Below, piece by piece: positions 6,747 to 15,276 of a stretch of DNA of 31,317 nucleotides (the first letter of the stretch is position 1; the number at the start of each line of letters is the position of its first letter). The stretch is from a bacterium. GTDB lineage: Bacteria > Planctomycetota > J058 > JAJDCP01. The notes beneath the pieces were generated by a model, which did not search any database, had not been told where the DNA came from, and was given only the letters and a program-made list of their open reading frames with translations. Where the stretch lies: positions 1-31,317 of the forward strand of contig JAUIEM010000056.1 of assembly GCA_030428695.1 (NCBI GenBank), in the 5' to 3' direction. The position numbers and the translations under genes were made by a program.

Positions 6747-9700
6747 TCACCGTCCTCTGCGCAGCACCGTCCAGACCGCCGCCGGGCTGTCGAAGGCGAG
6801 CGAGAGCTCGGCCGCGCGGTAGTGCTCCCGCGCCCGCGCCTCCTCGCCGCGCACCTCCGCCGCCAGCCCGAGCACCGCCTCGGCCAGGCAGCGCCGCCGC
6901 CGCCTCTCGGCCTCGTGGGGAGCCCGCGCCGTCGCCTCGCGCACCGCCGCGAGCGAGGCGTCGCCGGCGAGGTGGGCGGCGAGGACCGCCCGCCAGCCGT
7001 CGAGCTCCGGCAGCAGCGCGAGCACCCCGGGGTCGCCGCTCAGGGCGGTCAGCCACAGCGCCTGGTCGGGGCCGGGTTCCTCCTCGAAGGCGCGGGCCGC
7101 GGCCGCGAGAGCGGCGTCCGGGTCGCCGGTCGCGCGCTCGAGCAGGGCACGCAGCAAATGGTTGGCCGCTTCGTGGGGGGCGATGCTCTGGGCCCAGCCG
7201 ACGCGCCGGCGCGCCTCCTCCAGCTCCCCGAGCAGCAGCCGGGCGACCGCCGCCTCGCGCTGCACGGCGGTGCCGAGGGCGAGGGCCGGAGCGTCGAGCT
7301 GGTCGAGGCGGTCGTTGGCGTGCTCCGCCAGGGCGCTGGCGACGTCGGCCTCCCCGGCGGCGAGCAGGCAGGCGCACAGCTCCCGGCTGAGCTCGACCAG
7401 CCCCACGATCGCCTGGGGTGGCGGGGTGGAGCCGGCGAAGCGGGACTCGATGACGGCCAGGGCGCGCTCGTAGTCGGCGCGGCCGCCGGACAGATCGCCG
7501 TGGGAGGCGCGGAAGCGTGCGCGCTGCCAGAGGGCGCTGAAGAGCGCCGGCGGCTCGCGCTCGGCGAGGCTCTCGCGCAGCGCGATCGCTTCCTCGAAGG
7601 CGCCGGCTGCGCGCGCCTGCTCGCCGCGCGCGGCGCTGCTGCGGGCCAGATCCTCGAGGTGCCCCGCGAGCCGCGAGCGGGCGACCGGATCGTCCGGACG
7701 CAGCCGCACCAGGGCCCGGGCGACCGGCACGACCTGCGCGGCGACCTCCTGCACCCCCGCGTCGTCGCCCTGGATACCGAGCAGCTCGGTCACGTGGCCG
7801 GCGGCGTGGGCGACCTTGTCGGCGATGTCGGCGTCGGGCCGGGCGTGGAACAGCCGCAGGAAGAGCGCGTAGGACTCGCGGTAGATCGGCAGGGCGTCCG
7901 CGTGCAGGGCCGGATCCCCGAGCTCGTTGGCGTGGTCGTGCAGCACGTGGCCGAGCTGATCGAGGGCCATCGCGAGCCGGCGCGCGTGGTCGGGATCTTC
8001 GCTCTCCCGCAACAGCTCCCGCCGCAGCTCGATCGAGCGCCGGTGGGCGCCCCGGGCGGCCTCGAGGTCGCCGAGCGTGGTCAGCCCCTCGGCGAGCAGG
8101 GTCGCGACGCGCGCCCGCCGGTAGCGGCCCGAGGCGCTGTCGGTGGCGAGGCTGAGCACCGAGGAGGCGACCGAGCCGCTCGCGCGCAGCCGGTCCTGGC
8201 GGTCGGCGCTCAGCTCCGGCAGGCGGGCCGCCGTCTCCTCGAGGAGCGCGAGGCAGCTCCGGAACGCGGCGACGGCCTCGGGGGCCCGACCGATGGCCGC
8301 CTGGCAGCGGCCGAGCTCTTCGAGCACGGTCGCGCGGTTGTTCGCGATCACGACGTCATCGGGTTCTGCCGCCGCGAGCCGCTCGAAGATCGCGAGGCTG
8401 GAGCGGCACAGGTCGAGGGCCGCGATGGAGCGTCCGAGCGTGCGCTCGGCCTTCGCCAGGTCGGCCTGGGCGACCGCGAGGCTGGCCTGGAGGTCCGCGT
8501 GGCCCGGGTCGTCGAGGGCGGCGGGGAGGAGGCGGGCGAGGTGCGCCTCGAGGTAGCGGCGTGCCTCCTCCCAGCGGCCGTGCTCGGCGTGGATGAAGCC
8601 GAGCATGCGCAGCCGCCCGGTGGTGGCCGAGCGCGCGTCGGCCTGCGGCTCGTCGAGCAGGCGGGAGCCGTAGGCGGCGAGCTCTTCCCAGCAGCGCTCG
8701 ACCAGCTGCGGGACGTTGACCGCGAGCCCGAGCGCCTCGATCCAGCGGCCGCGGCGCTCGCCCCCGAGCTCGTGGCCGACCGCCTCGCCGGCCCGCTCGA
8801 GGTTCCGGGCGAGGACGGTGTGCGCCCGCGCGGGCTCGACCTCGAGGAGCAGGAAGCCGAGCGCCGACAGCAGCTCGACCTCCCGGTCTACGTCCGCGGG
8901 GGGCGCGGCGACCGCCTCATCGACCAGGGCGAACAGCGCCGCCCGCAGGGAGTCCGCCGCCCCCCCGGTCAGGGGCCGGGCGTCGAGCAGCGGCGCGAAG
9001 CGCTCCCGCAGGGCGGGCCCGACGAGGTCGGGGGTCGCCGACGACAGCGCGCGCTCGGCCGCCGTCGCCGCCAGGAAGCCGTCGAGCTGGCCGAGCTGCA
9101 GCCGGCAGCGGGCGAGCTCCTGGTGGGCCTCGAGGCGCAGGGCGACCGCGGCGCTGTCCGGGCCGTCGGGCAGCGTCTCGAGCAGCTCGTGCAGCAGCGC
9201 CTGGGCCCCCGTGGCGTCGCGCTCGACCCGGAGCCGGACCTGGGCGAGGCGCAGCGAGGCGCGCGCGGCGCCGATCCTGTCGTGGAGCGCGCCGCTGGCG
9301 GCCAGGGCGGCCCAGCCCCGGCCCGCCTCGGCCAGGGCCTTCTCGGCGAGGTGGCGGGTGAGGGGGTCGGCCTGCCGGGACCAGGCCAGGGGCAGCTCGG
9401 TGAGCTCGTCGAGGGCGGCGATCGCCACCCGCCCGCGGGCGTCGCTCTCGTCCTTGGTGCGCTGCAGCTCCTCGAGCTTCTGCGAGAGGCGCCACTCGCT
9501 GTCGCGCAGGGCGCTGTTCTGCTCGGCGATGCGCCGTGCCTGCGCGCTGGTCAGCCCCCAGCCCGCGGCCAGCACCGTCCCGAGCAGCAGCGCCAGGCCG
9601 ACGAGCAGCCGGCGCATGCGGCGTCTGCTGCGCGTCTCGGCGGCGCGCTGCTGGCGGGCGGCGTGCAGCGCGTCGCGCAGGCCGGCGTCCTCTTCCTCGA

Positions 9701-10898
9701 GCTCACCGAGCTGGGCGCCGGCAAGGCCGAGGTCGCCGCGCTCGAGGGCGGCCCGGGCGAAGGCCCGGCGGGCGCGGCCGACGCCGCGGATCGCGCGGGG
9801 GTTCCCGGGCCACAGGCTGCGCGCCGAGGTGAAGCCCGCGACCGCCGCCGCGTAGGTGGTGTACAGCTTGTTGCGGCCGGCCTCGTCGAGCGCGGCGCCG
9901 TCCTGGGCGGTGCAGGCGCTGAGCTGGAGCTCGGCGCGGCTGCTGATCTGCAGGCTCTCGCGGTGGCGGAGGAAGGTCTCGAGCTCCTGCTGGAAGGCCT
10001 GGACGCTCGGGTGGCGCTGGCCCGGGTCGGCGTCGAGCGCCCGCTCGCACAGCGCGCGCAGCTCGACGGGGATGCTGGCGTCCAGCGGCTCGATCTCGTG
10101 GCTGACCGCCCGCACCAGGGCCTCGAGGGCGTTGCTGGCGGAGTGCGGGGGGCGGCCGGTCAGCAGCTTGTAGAGGATCCCCCCGAGCAGGTAGACGTCG
10201 GTCCAGGGTCCGATGTCCCTGCCTCTGCCTTCGGCGAGCTCGGGGGCCATGTAGTGAGGGGTGCCGCAGGGGCCGTGGATCTCGTCGCGGTGGCAGAGCA
10301 GCGAGCCCTCTTCGCGGGCGCCGAAGGAGCTCGCGAGCCCCCAGTCCATCACCAGCACCTCGCCGAACTCGCCGATCATCACGTTCGAGGGCTTGAGGTC
10401 GTTGTGGGTGACGCCGCGGCTGTGGGCGTAGGAGACGGCGTTGCAGACCTGCGACAGCACGTGCAGCTCGTCGACGAGCGGGCGCCTCTTCGACGCGATC
10501 AGCTCCGACCACGAGCTGCCGCCGACCAGCTTCATCGCGAGGAAGAGCTCGCCGTCGGCGCTGCGGCCGAGGTCGTAGACCGGCACGATGTTCGGATGTT
10601 CCAGCAGGCCGTTGGTCAGCGCCTCGGCGAGGAAGCTGCGGGAGCCGTCGGAGTCGTCGTCGAGGGAGCGCCGCAGGAGCTTGACGGCGACATCGCGGTC
10701 GAGGCTGCGCTGGCGGGCCCGCAGCACGATGCCCATGCCGCCGCGGCCGACCTCCTCCCCGAGCTCGAAGCGGTCTCCGCCGGCGAGCGCGCCTCCTCCG
10801 CCCAGGGGAGGGCGCCGGAAGGTGGTCGCGGCCGACAGCTCGCCTGGCGGCCCGCCGAGGGTCTCCTCCCACATCCTGTGCAGGCTGTCGTCGACCAC
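6747..10898 (-). CDS. Large Ser/Thr protein kinase with TM segment and TPR-like C-terminus
   Basis: Transmembrane Hanks-type kinase of 1383 residues. The kinase domain spans about 41-320: the Gly loop EEVGRGGMGIV, the ATP lysine in VAVKLL, the catalytic loop THNDLKPSNVMI (Asp near 165), VMDWGLAS in place of DFG, and HYMAPELAEG. The catalytic loop thus reads H-N-D rather than H-R-D, and the metal-binding motif is DWG, a tolerated variant. A juxtamembrane segment with AGFTSARSLWPGNP precedes a basic RSRRRMRRLL and a single TM helix (~430-452). The remaining 900 or so residues are Ala/Leu/Glu-rich helical repeats of TPR type, probably a protein-binding scaffold outside the cytoplasm. The start is GTG 10898, five nt after GGAGG. 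It stands between the FHA gene and the zinc-ribbon paralogs on the same strand. Confidence 0.93.
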   Translation of the reverse strand: MVDDSLHRMWEETLGGPPGELSAATTFRRPPLGGGGALAGGDRFELGEEVGRGGMGIVLRARQRSLDRDVAVKLLRRSLDDDSDGSRSFLAEALTNGLLEHPNIVPVYDLGRSADGELFLAMKLVGGSSWSELIASKRRPLVDELHVLSQVCNAVSYAHSRGVTHNDLKPSNVMIGEFGEVLVMDWGLASSFGAREEGSLLCHRDEIHGPCGTPHYMAPELAEGRGRDIGPWTDVYLLGGILYKLLTGRPPHSASNALEALVRAVSHEIEPLDASIPVELRALCERALDADPGQRHPSVQAFQQELETFLRHRESLQISSRAELQLSACTAQDGAALDEAGRNKLYTTYAAAVAGFTSARSLWPGNPRAIRGVGRARRAFARAALERGDLGLAGAQLGELEEEDAGLRDALHAARQQRAAETRSRRRMRRLLVGLALLLGTVLAAGWGLTSAQARRIAEQNSALRDSEWRLSQKLEELQRTKDESDARGRVAIAALDELTELPLAWSRQADPLTRHLAEKALAEAGRGWAALAASGALHDRIGAARASLRLAQVRLRVERDATGAQALLHELLETLPDGPDSAAVALRLEAHQELARCRLQLGQLDGFLAATAAERALSSATPDLVGPALRERFAPLLDARPLTGGAADSLRAALFALVDEAVAAPPADVDREVELLSALGFLLLEVEPARAHTVLARNLERAGEAVGHELGGERRGRWIEALGLAVNVPQLVERCWEELAAYGSRLLDEPQADARSATTGRLRMLGFIHAEHGRWEEARRYLEAHLARLLPAALDDPGHADLQASLAVAQADLAKAERTLGRSIAALDLCRSSLAIFERLAAAEPDDVVIANNRATVLEELGRCQAAIGRAPEAVAAFRSCLALLEETAARLPELSADRQDRLRASGSVASSVLSLATDSASGRYRRARVATLLAEGLTTLGDLEAARGAHRRSIELRRELLRESEDPDHARRLAMALDQLGHVLHDHANELGDPALHADALPIYRESYALFLRLFHARPDADIADKVAHAAGHVTELLGIQGDDAGVQEVAAQVVPVARALVRLRPDDPVARSRLAGHLEDLARSSAARGEQARAAGAFEEAIALRESLAEREPPALFSALWQRARFRASHGDLSGGRADYERALAVIESRFAGSTPPPQAIVGLVELSRELCACLLAAGEADVASALAEHANDRLDQLDAPALALGTAVQREAAVARLLLGELEEARRRVGWAQSIAPHEAANHLLRALLERATGDPDAALAAAARAFEEEPGPDQALWLTALSGDPGVLALLPELDGWRAVLAAHLAGDASLAAVREATARAPHEAERRRRRCLAEAVLGLAAEVRGEEARAREHYRAAELSLAFDSPAAVWTVLRRGR

Positions 10899-11109
10899 GA
10901 GCTCCTCCCTGCCCCCGGTTCATGATAGGGGGCCGGAGGTCCGAGCGCGAGGCGGACCGCGAAGACCCGCGCGCGCGTGGCGGACGGACAGGACGGGCGG
11001 ATCGGAACGGAATCGGAAGTCAGAAACGGAGGTCGGAATCGGAGGCGGAACGGGCACGGGCGCGGGCACTTCTCGGTCTCGGAATCGGAATCGCAGTCGG
11101 AGCCGGTTC
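10899..11109. repeat. Gene-free low-complexity spacer, degenerate GGAATC/CGGAAT hexamers
   Basis: The 211 bp between the FHA gene and the large kinase are purine-rich on the plus strand. They carry degenerate iterations such as GGAATCGGAA at about 11005-11015, 11033-11043 and 11079-11091, mixed with GGCACGGGCGCGGGC. Translations in any frame are simple Arg/Ser/Asp or Pro/Arg repeats, so it is not coding. I see no convincing terminator in it. Confidence 0.6.
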
Positions 11110-13641
11110 CTACTCCCCCCCCAGCTCCCGCTCCGCCCGCTCGAGGTTGTGCTGCGCGCGCTCGTGCTGCGGATCGAGCTCGAGCGCCCGCTGGCAGTCG
11201 GCCTTGGCGTCCGCCGGCGCGCCGAGGGCGAGGGAGATCGCCGCGCGGCGCACGTACGGCTCCGGCCAGTCGGGCGCGGCGCCGATGGCCCGGGTCGTGT
11301 CCTCCAGGGCGCGGGACAGCCCGCCGCGGCCGACCTCCGCGGCGCTGCGCAGGAGCCACAGCTCCGCGTCGTCGGGGTGCACGGCGAGGGCGGCGTCGCA
11401 GTCGGCGATGCAGCCAGCGAAGTCGTTGCGGGCGAGGCGCAGCTCCGCCCGCAGGGCCGAGGCCGCGGGGAAGTCCGGGCCGTCCTCGAGCAGCGCGCCG
11501 AGGCTGGCGAGGGCGGCGTCCTCCTGCCCGGCGGCGAGCTCGAGCCGCGCGACACGCAGGGCGAGGGCGCGGTCCGGCGCGTGGAAGAGGACCTCCTGGC
11601 CGGCCTCGATCGCCCCCTGCAGGTCTCCGGCCTCGGCCCGCAGCTCGACCAGGGCGCGGGCGACCTCGGTCGTCGGCCCGACCAGCTGCCACACCCGCTC
11701 GAGGTCGGCGCGGGCCGGCTCGCGGGCTCCGGCGGCGAGCCGGGCGAGGCCGCGCGCGCGGAGCAGGGCCGGGTCGTCGGGAGCCTTCGCGAGCAGGGCG
11801 GAGAAGTCTTCCACGGCGCCGGCGAAGTCGCCCGCGCGTGCGCGCTCCTCCGCCCGCGCCTCGAGCAGGGCGGGAGCCCCCGGCCGGGCGGCGAGGCCGT
11901 CGTCGAGGACGGACAGGGCGCGGTCTCCGGGGCCGAGGGCGGCGGCCAGCGCGAGCACGGCCTCGGACAGGTCCGGGGCCAGGGAGACCGCCCGCTCGAG
12001 ATCGGCGATGGCGGCGGCGGGCGGGGCGTCGGCGGCGCGGGCGAGGTAGAGGGGCGCGAGCAGCGTCCGGGGCCAGCTGTAGTAGGCGATGTGGCCGGCC
12101 TCATCGCGCAGCCAGAGCCGCAGGGAGTCGGACTCCGGCAGCGGCGTCAGGAGCTGCAGGAGCGCCTTGTCGCTGGCTTCCCAGGCTCCCTCCGTCCACG
12201 CGTGGCCGGACACGGGCTCGTCGGCGTGCAGGCGCACGACCACGGAGTCCCCGCGCAGGGCAAAGGACTGGTCGTACAGCCGGGGCGGGGTCCGGTCGAT
12301 GCGCAGCGGACGCTCGAGCACCCCAGGGTTGCCGGCGGCATCCCAGGCGGTGACCCGCACGGCGCCGACGTCCTCGGCGACGCGCAGGGCCGCGGTGAAG
12401 ATGCCCTCGGCCCGCGCGTTCGCCTCGAGCCCGTCGACCTCGACCCGCACCGGGTCCCCGCTCACCCGGACCCGTACGGTCAGGGAGGTCTCGGTCAGCA
12501 CCCGGGGGCGCGGCAGGATCCACTCGATCTCCGGCGCGATGGTGTCGACCCGGTAGGTCAGCTCCCGCTCGATCGAGCCGGCCCGGACGGTCAGCGTGTT
12601 CTCCCCCTCGGCGAGCGTCACGAAGCACACGAACTGCCCGTCGTCGGTGGGCAACAGCCTCTGGCCGGCGACCTGCACGACGGTGTCGGCGGGCAACACG
12701 CGACCGACCAGCTCGAGGTGCCGCGCGCGCAGCCAGCTTCCGGGCGCCGGGCGCAGGATCTCGAGGCGGCGCTCGACGGCCGGCGGCGGGGCGACGGCCG
12801 CCGGGCTGCTGTCCGCCGCGGGAGGCGCGGCTGGGGCCTGGCCCTGCAAGCGGGCCCAGCTGTGGAGCCAGGCGCGCGGGTCGGCCGAGACCCGCGCGGC
12901 GAACAGCACGCACAGCACCGCCGCCGCGGCGACGACCAGCAGCCCGAGGGGCCAGAGCGGCAGCGGGCGGGACCTGCGCTCCGGGGCGAAGACCGCCCGC
13001 AGGCTGCCGATCACGATCTCGTCACCGGGCTGCAGGCGCTGGCGCTGGACCGTCTGACCGTTGAGCAGGGTGCCGTTGGTGCTGCCGAGGTCGACCAGCG
13101 TCGCGCGCCGCCCGGACACCTCGATGTGGCAGTGGTGGCGCGAGAAGCAGGGGTCGTCGAGGGCGAGGTCGTTGTCGGCGCCGCGGCCGATGCGGAAGGT
13201 GCCGTCGTACAGCACCCGCTCTTCGCGCTCGCCGGCGATGTCGATCAGCAGACGCAGGCCCTGATGCGGCGACTCGTGCAGGCTCGAGTCCCCGGTCAGG
13301 GTCGTCGTCTCGTCCCCCGCCGCCGGGTCGGTGTCCTCCTTCGCCAGGGTCGGCGCCTGCGGCCGCCAACCTGGCGGCGGAGGGTGCTCCGGCGGCGGGC
13401 CCCAGCCCGGGGTCGCGGGGGTCGAGCGGCGGGTCGTGCCCTTGGTCGGATCGAGGGCGACCTTGCGCGCCTGGTCGAGCTCTTTCAGCGAGCGCATGCA
13501 GCTCGCCCGTAGCGACGGAGTCGGGGCCTGGGCGGCGACCTTGCGCAGCTCGGTGACCCTGCGCGCGAACGCGCCCTCGATCTCCCGGCGCGAGGCGCCC
13601 GGAGCGAGATTCAGGACGGACAGGGCGGTGCGCTGGTCCAC
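11110..13641 (-). CDS. FHA-domain membrane protein with J-like N-terminus, Ig-like region and TPRs
   Basis: Multi-domain adaptor of 843 residues. Residues 1-60 look like a degenerate J-type helical domain (TALSVLNLAPGASRREIEGA), without a clear HPD. A Pro-rich linker leads to an FHA domain at ~130-225, with RIGRGADNDLAL, SRHH and GSTNGT in order; these are the residues that read phosphothreonine. One TM helix (~230-250) separates this cytoplasmic part from two or three Ig-like beta modules (ILRPAPGSW, IAPEIEWILPRP, VTAWDAAGNPG) and a C-terminal run of TPR repeats (~545-843) ending QRALELDPQHERAQ. The start is GTG 13641, four nt after the upstream stop. A phosphothreonine reader in the same cluster as a Thr/Ser kinase suggests the kinase or its target is the ligand, which is inference. 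Confidence 0.9.
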   Translation of the reverse strand: MDQRTALSVLNLAPGASRREIEGAFARRVTELRKVAAQAPTPSLRASCMRSLKELDQARKVALDPTKGTTRRSTPATPGWGPPPEHPPPPGWRPQAPTLAKEDTDPAAGDETTTLTGDSSLHESPHQGLRLLIDIAGEREERVLYDGTFRIGRGADNDLALDDPCFSRHHCHIEVSGRRATLVDLGSTNGTLLNGQTVQRQRLQPGDEIVIGSLRAVFAPERRSRPLPLWPLGLLVVAAAAVLCVLFAARVSADPRAWLHSWARLQGQAPAAPPAADSSPAAVAPPPAVERRLEILRPAPGSWLRARHLELVGRVLPADTVVQVAGQRLLPTDDGQFVCFVTLAEGENTLTVRAGSIERELTYRVDTIAPEIEWILPRPRVLTETSLTVRVRVSGDPVRVEVDGLEANARAEGIFTAALRVAEDVGAVRVTAWDAAGNPGVLERPLRIDRTPPRLYDQSFALRGDSVVVRLHADEPVSGHAWTEGAWEASDKALLQLLTPLPESDSLRLWLRDEAGHIAYYSWPRTLLAPLYLARAADAPPAAAIADLERAVSLAPDLSEAVLALAAALGPGDRALSVLDDGLAARPGAPALLEARAEERARAGDFAGAVEDFSALLAKAPDDPALLRARGLARLAAGAREPARADLERVWQLVGPTTEVARALVELRAEAGDLQGAIEAGQEVLFHAPDRALALRVARLELAAGQEDAALASLGALLEDGPDFPAASALRAELRLARNDFAGCIADCDAALAVHPDDAELWLLRSAAEVGRGGLSRALEDTTRAIGAAPDWPEPYVRRAAISLALGAPADAKADCQRALELDPQHERAQHNLERAERELGGE

Positions 13642-13645
13642 GGGG

Positions 13646-14374
13646 TCAGAAGTCCGGGAGCGCGTTGTACTCGGCCTCGGACATCTTCACCTTCTCGGAG
13701 ACCTTGCCGTTCTCGAACAGCACGATGTAGTAGGTGAGGGTCGTCGATCGGCCCACGCCGTCCTCGGCCGCCCACTGCAGCTCGTCGGGGAAGGTGTGCA
13801 GCGGCGAGCCCATGATGTCCCGGACATCGCGCTCGCTCATCCCCTGCTTGACATCGCTCCAGGACCGGTTGTAGGCCGCGCTGCCCCAGAAGAAGAAGTT
13901 CCCGATCAGCAGGAACACCACGACCACGGCGCCGCCGACCAGGCGGAGCCCCAACCCGGAGAAGAACCCGCCCCCCGCGCTGGCGGCCCGCCGGTTCCCC
14001 CGCCGCGCGGTACGGCGTCGGCGCGGCCGCTCGTCGTCCTCGAAGTCGTCGTCCCGGTCCCGCCGTTTGCTCGGAGCCTTGGCGCCGAGCCCACGCTTGC
14101 TCGGGGCCTTGCCGGCGAGCCCGCTGCGTTTGCCCGGAGCCTTGGCGCCGAGCTTGCGCTTCGGGACCTTCGCGGCGAGCTTCTTGCGCCCCGACGAGGG
14201 CTTGACCCGGCCGGAGCCCTTCTTGCGCGGACGGGAAGGGGCCTCGTCCTCGCCGTCGAGCGCCGGGACCTCGATCGGTCCGTCGCACTCCGGGCACTTG
14301 ATGCGCTTCCCCGCATACTTGGGTTTCAGGCTGAGTTGATGCTCGCACAGAGTGCACTCGACGGGGATGCGCAC
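13646..14374 (-). CDS. Zinc-ribbon, Lys-rich linker, TM and BamE/SmpA-like domain protein
   Basis: Membrane protein of 242 residues. A zinc ribbon (Cys7, Cys10, Cys27, Cys30) is followed by a strongly basic linker (~45-125) with repeated GAKAPSKR-like units, and then an acidic/basic patch. One TM helix (~145-165) precedes a C-terminal domain with WSDVKQGMSERDVRDIMG, LTYYIVLFENGKVSEKV, which fits the SmpA/BamE-like fold (small envelope lipid- or protein-binding domain). Here it is tethered by a TM helix rather than a lipid anchor. The start is GTG 14374, five nt after GGAGG. It is the first gene of the minus-strand cluster and its stop is four nt before the FHA gene start. A Lys-rich linker next to a zinc ribbon suggests nucleic-acid or acidic-protein binding, but this is untested. 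Confidence 0.82.
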   Translation of the reverse strand: MRIPVECTLCEHQLSLKPKYAGKRIKCPECDGPIEVPALDGEDEAPSRPRKKGSGRVKPSSGRKKLAAKVPKRKLGAKAPGKRSGLAGKAPSKRGLGAKAPSKRRDRDDDFEDDERPRRRRTARRGNRRAASAGGGFFSGLGLRLVGGAVVVVFLLIGNFFFWGSAAYNRSWSDVKQGMSERDVRDIMGSPLHTFPDELQWAAEDGVGRSTTLTYYIVLFENGKVSEKVKMSEAEYNALPDF

Positions 14375-14387
14375 GGGAGCCTCCGGG

Positions 14388-14417
14388 TTGGCAAGAAAGT
14401 CCGACGCAGTATATCAT
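14388..14417 (+). promoter_or_regulatory. Candidate sigma70-type promoter for the esterase
   Basis: TTGGCA (14388-14393) and TATCAT (14412-14417) are 18 nt apart; TATATC at 14410 gives a 16-nt alternative. The site lies in the 71-bp divergent gap just upstream of GGAGGAGG and the ATG at 14446. This is the best promoter match I see in the window. Confidence 0.45.
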
Positions 14418-14445
14418 CCTCGCTCCGCCTGGAGGAGGCCCCGCC

Positions 14446-15267
14446 ATGTCCGTCCGTCTGACCCTCTTGTGCACTCTGGCTCTGGCCCTGCCCGCGTCCG
14501 CGGTCGGCGTCGAGCGCGTGTCCGACATCGTGTACGCCGAGCGCGACGGGGTCGGGCTCCTGCTCGACGCCTACCTGCCGAAGAGCGAGGGGCCGCATCC
14601 GGCGATCGTCGTCGTCCACGGCGGCGGCTGGCGCAACGGCAGCAAGACCCAGCTCGCAGTGCACGCCTGGTACCTCGCCCGGGGCGGCTTCGCCGTCTTC
14701 GCGATCAACTACCGGCTGTCCCCCGAGCATCAGTGGCCCGCCCACATCGACGACTGCCGCGAGGCCGTGCGCTGGGTGCGGCGCTCCGCGGCCGACTTCG
14801 ACGTCGACCCCGAGCGCATCGGGGCCTTCGGCTACTCCGCCGGCGCGCACCTGGTCAGCCTGCTCGGCACCGTCTCCGACCCCGACCCTTCCGCCGACGT
14901 GCCCTGCACCGTCCAGGCGGTCGCGGCCGGCGGCACGCCCTGCGACTTCGTCAGCCAGTCCCTCGACGCCGACACCTTCCGCTACCTGTTCGGAGGCAGC
15001 CGCCGCGAGCTGCCGGAGGTCTACGAGCTGGCGACGCCGCTGACCAGCGTCGACGCGGAGGACCCGCCCTTCTTCTTCTTCCACGGCACCAACGACCTGC
15101 TCGTGCCGGTCGACGGTGTCGCCGCCCTGCACGCCGCGCTGGTCGAGGCCGGGGTGGCGAGCGAGCTGTTCCTGCAGAAGGGCCTCGGCCACTACACATC
15201 GCCGATCGACCCGCGCGTGTTCCGGCGCGTCCGGCGCTTCTTCCAGGAGACTCTCGGCGAAGACTGA
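14446..15267 (+). CDS. Secreted alpha/beta-hydrolase esterase (HGGG type)
   Basis: Probable carboxylesterase of the BD-FAE / hormone-sensitive-lipase-like group, 273 residues. A signal peptide (MSVRLTLLCTLALALPASA) directs it to the envelope. The oxyanion-hole motif HGGG is at 58-61, the nucleophile Ser131 is in GYSAG, Asp217 is in HGTNDLLVP, and His249 is in GLGHYTSP, so the catalytic triad is complete. Spacing and length are typical. The ATG at 14446 has a GGAGGAGG box about 7 nt upstream. It is divergent from the zinc-ribbon/FHA/kinase cluster and convergent with the VOC gene, so it is probably a single-gene transcript. The natural substrate cannot be deduced. Confidence 0.92.
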   Translation: MSVRLTLLCTLALALPASAVGVERVSDIVYAERDGVGLLLDAYLPKSEGPHPAIVVVHGGGWRNGSKTQLAVHAWYLARGGFAVFAINYRLSPEHQWPAHIDDCREAVRWVRRSAADFDVDPERIGAFGYSAGAHLVSLLGTVSDPDPSADVPCTVQAVAAGGTPCDFVSQSLDADTFRYLFGGSRRELPEVYELATPLTSVDAEDPPFFFFHGTNDLLVPVDGVAALHAALVEAGVASELFLQKGLGHYTSPIDPRVFRRVRRFFQETLGED

Positions 15268-15276
15268 GGGCTCCGC

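Noticed and set aside
5985..10925. Very long plus-strand open frame (over 1600 codons)
   Set aside because: It is antisense to the kinase and the two zinc-ribbon genes. The translation is a low-complexity Ala/Gly/Arg/Glu-rich sequence without domains. Very high GC at third codon positions removes stop codons in the opposite frame.
10588..13512. Long plus-strand open frame opposite the FHA gene
   Set aside because: It has no recognisable domain, is Arg/Gly/Ala/Glu-rich and runs over the intergenic hexamer tract; the minus-strand protein has clear FHA and TPR motifs.
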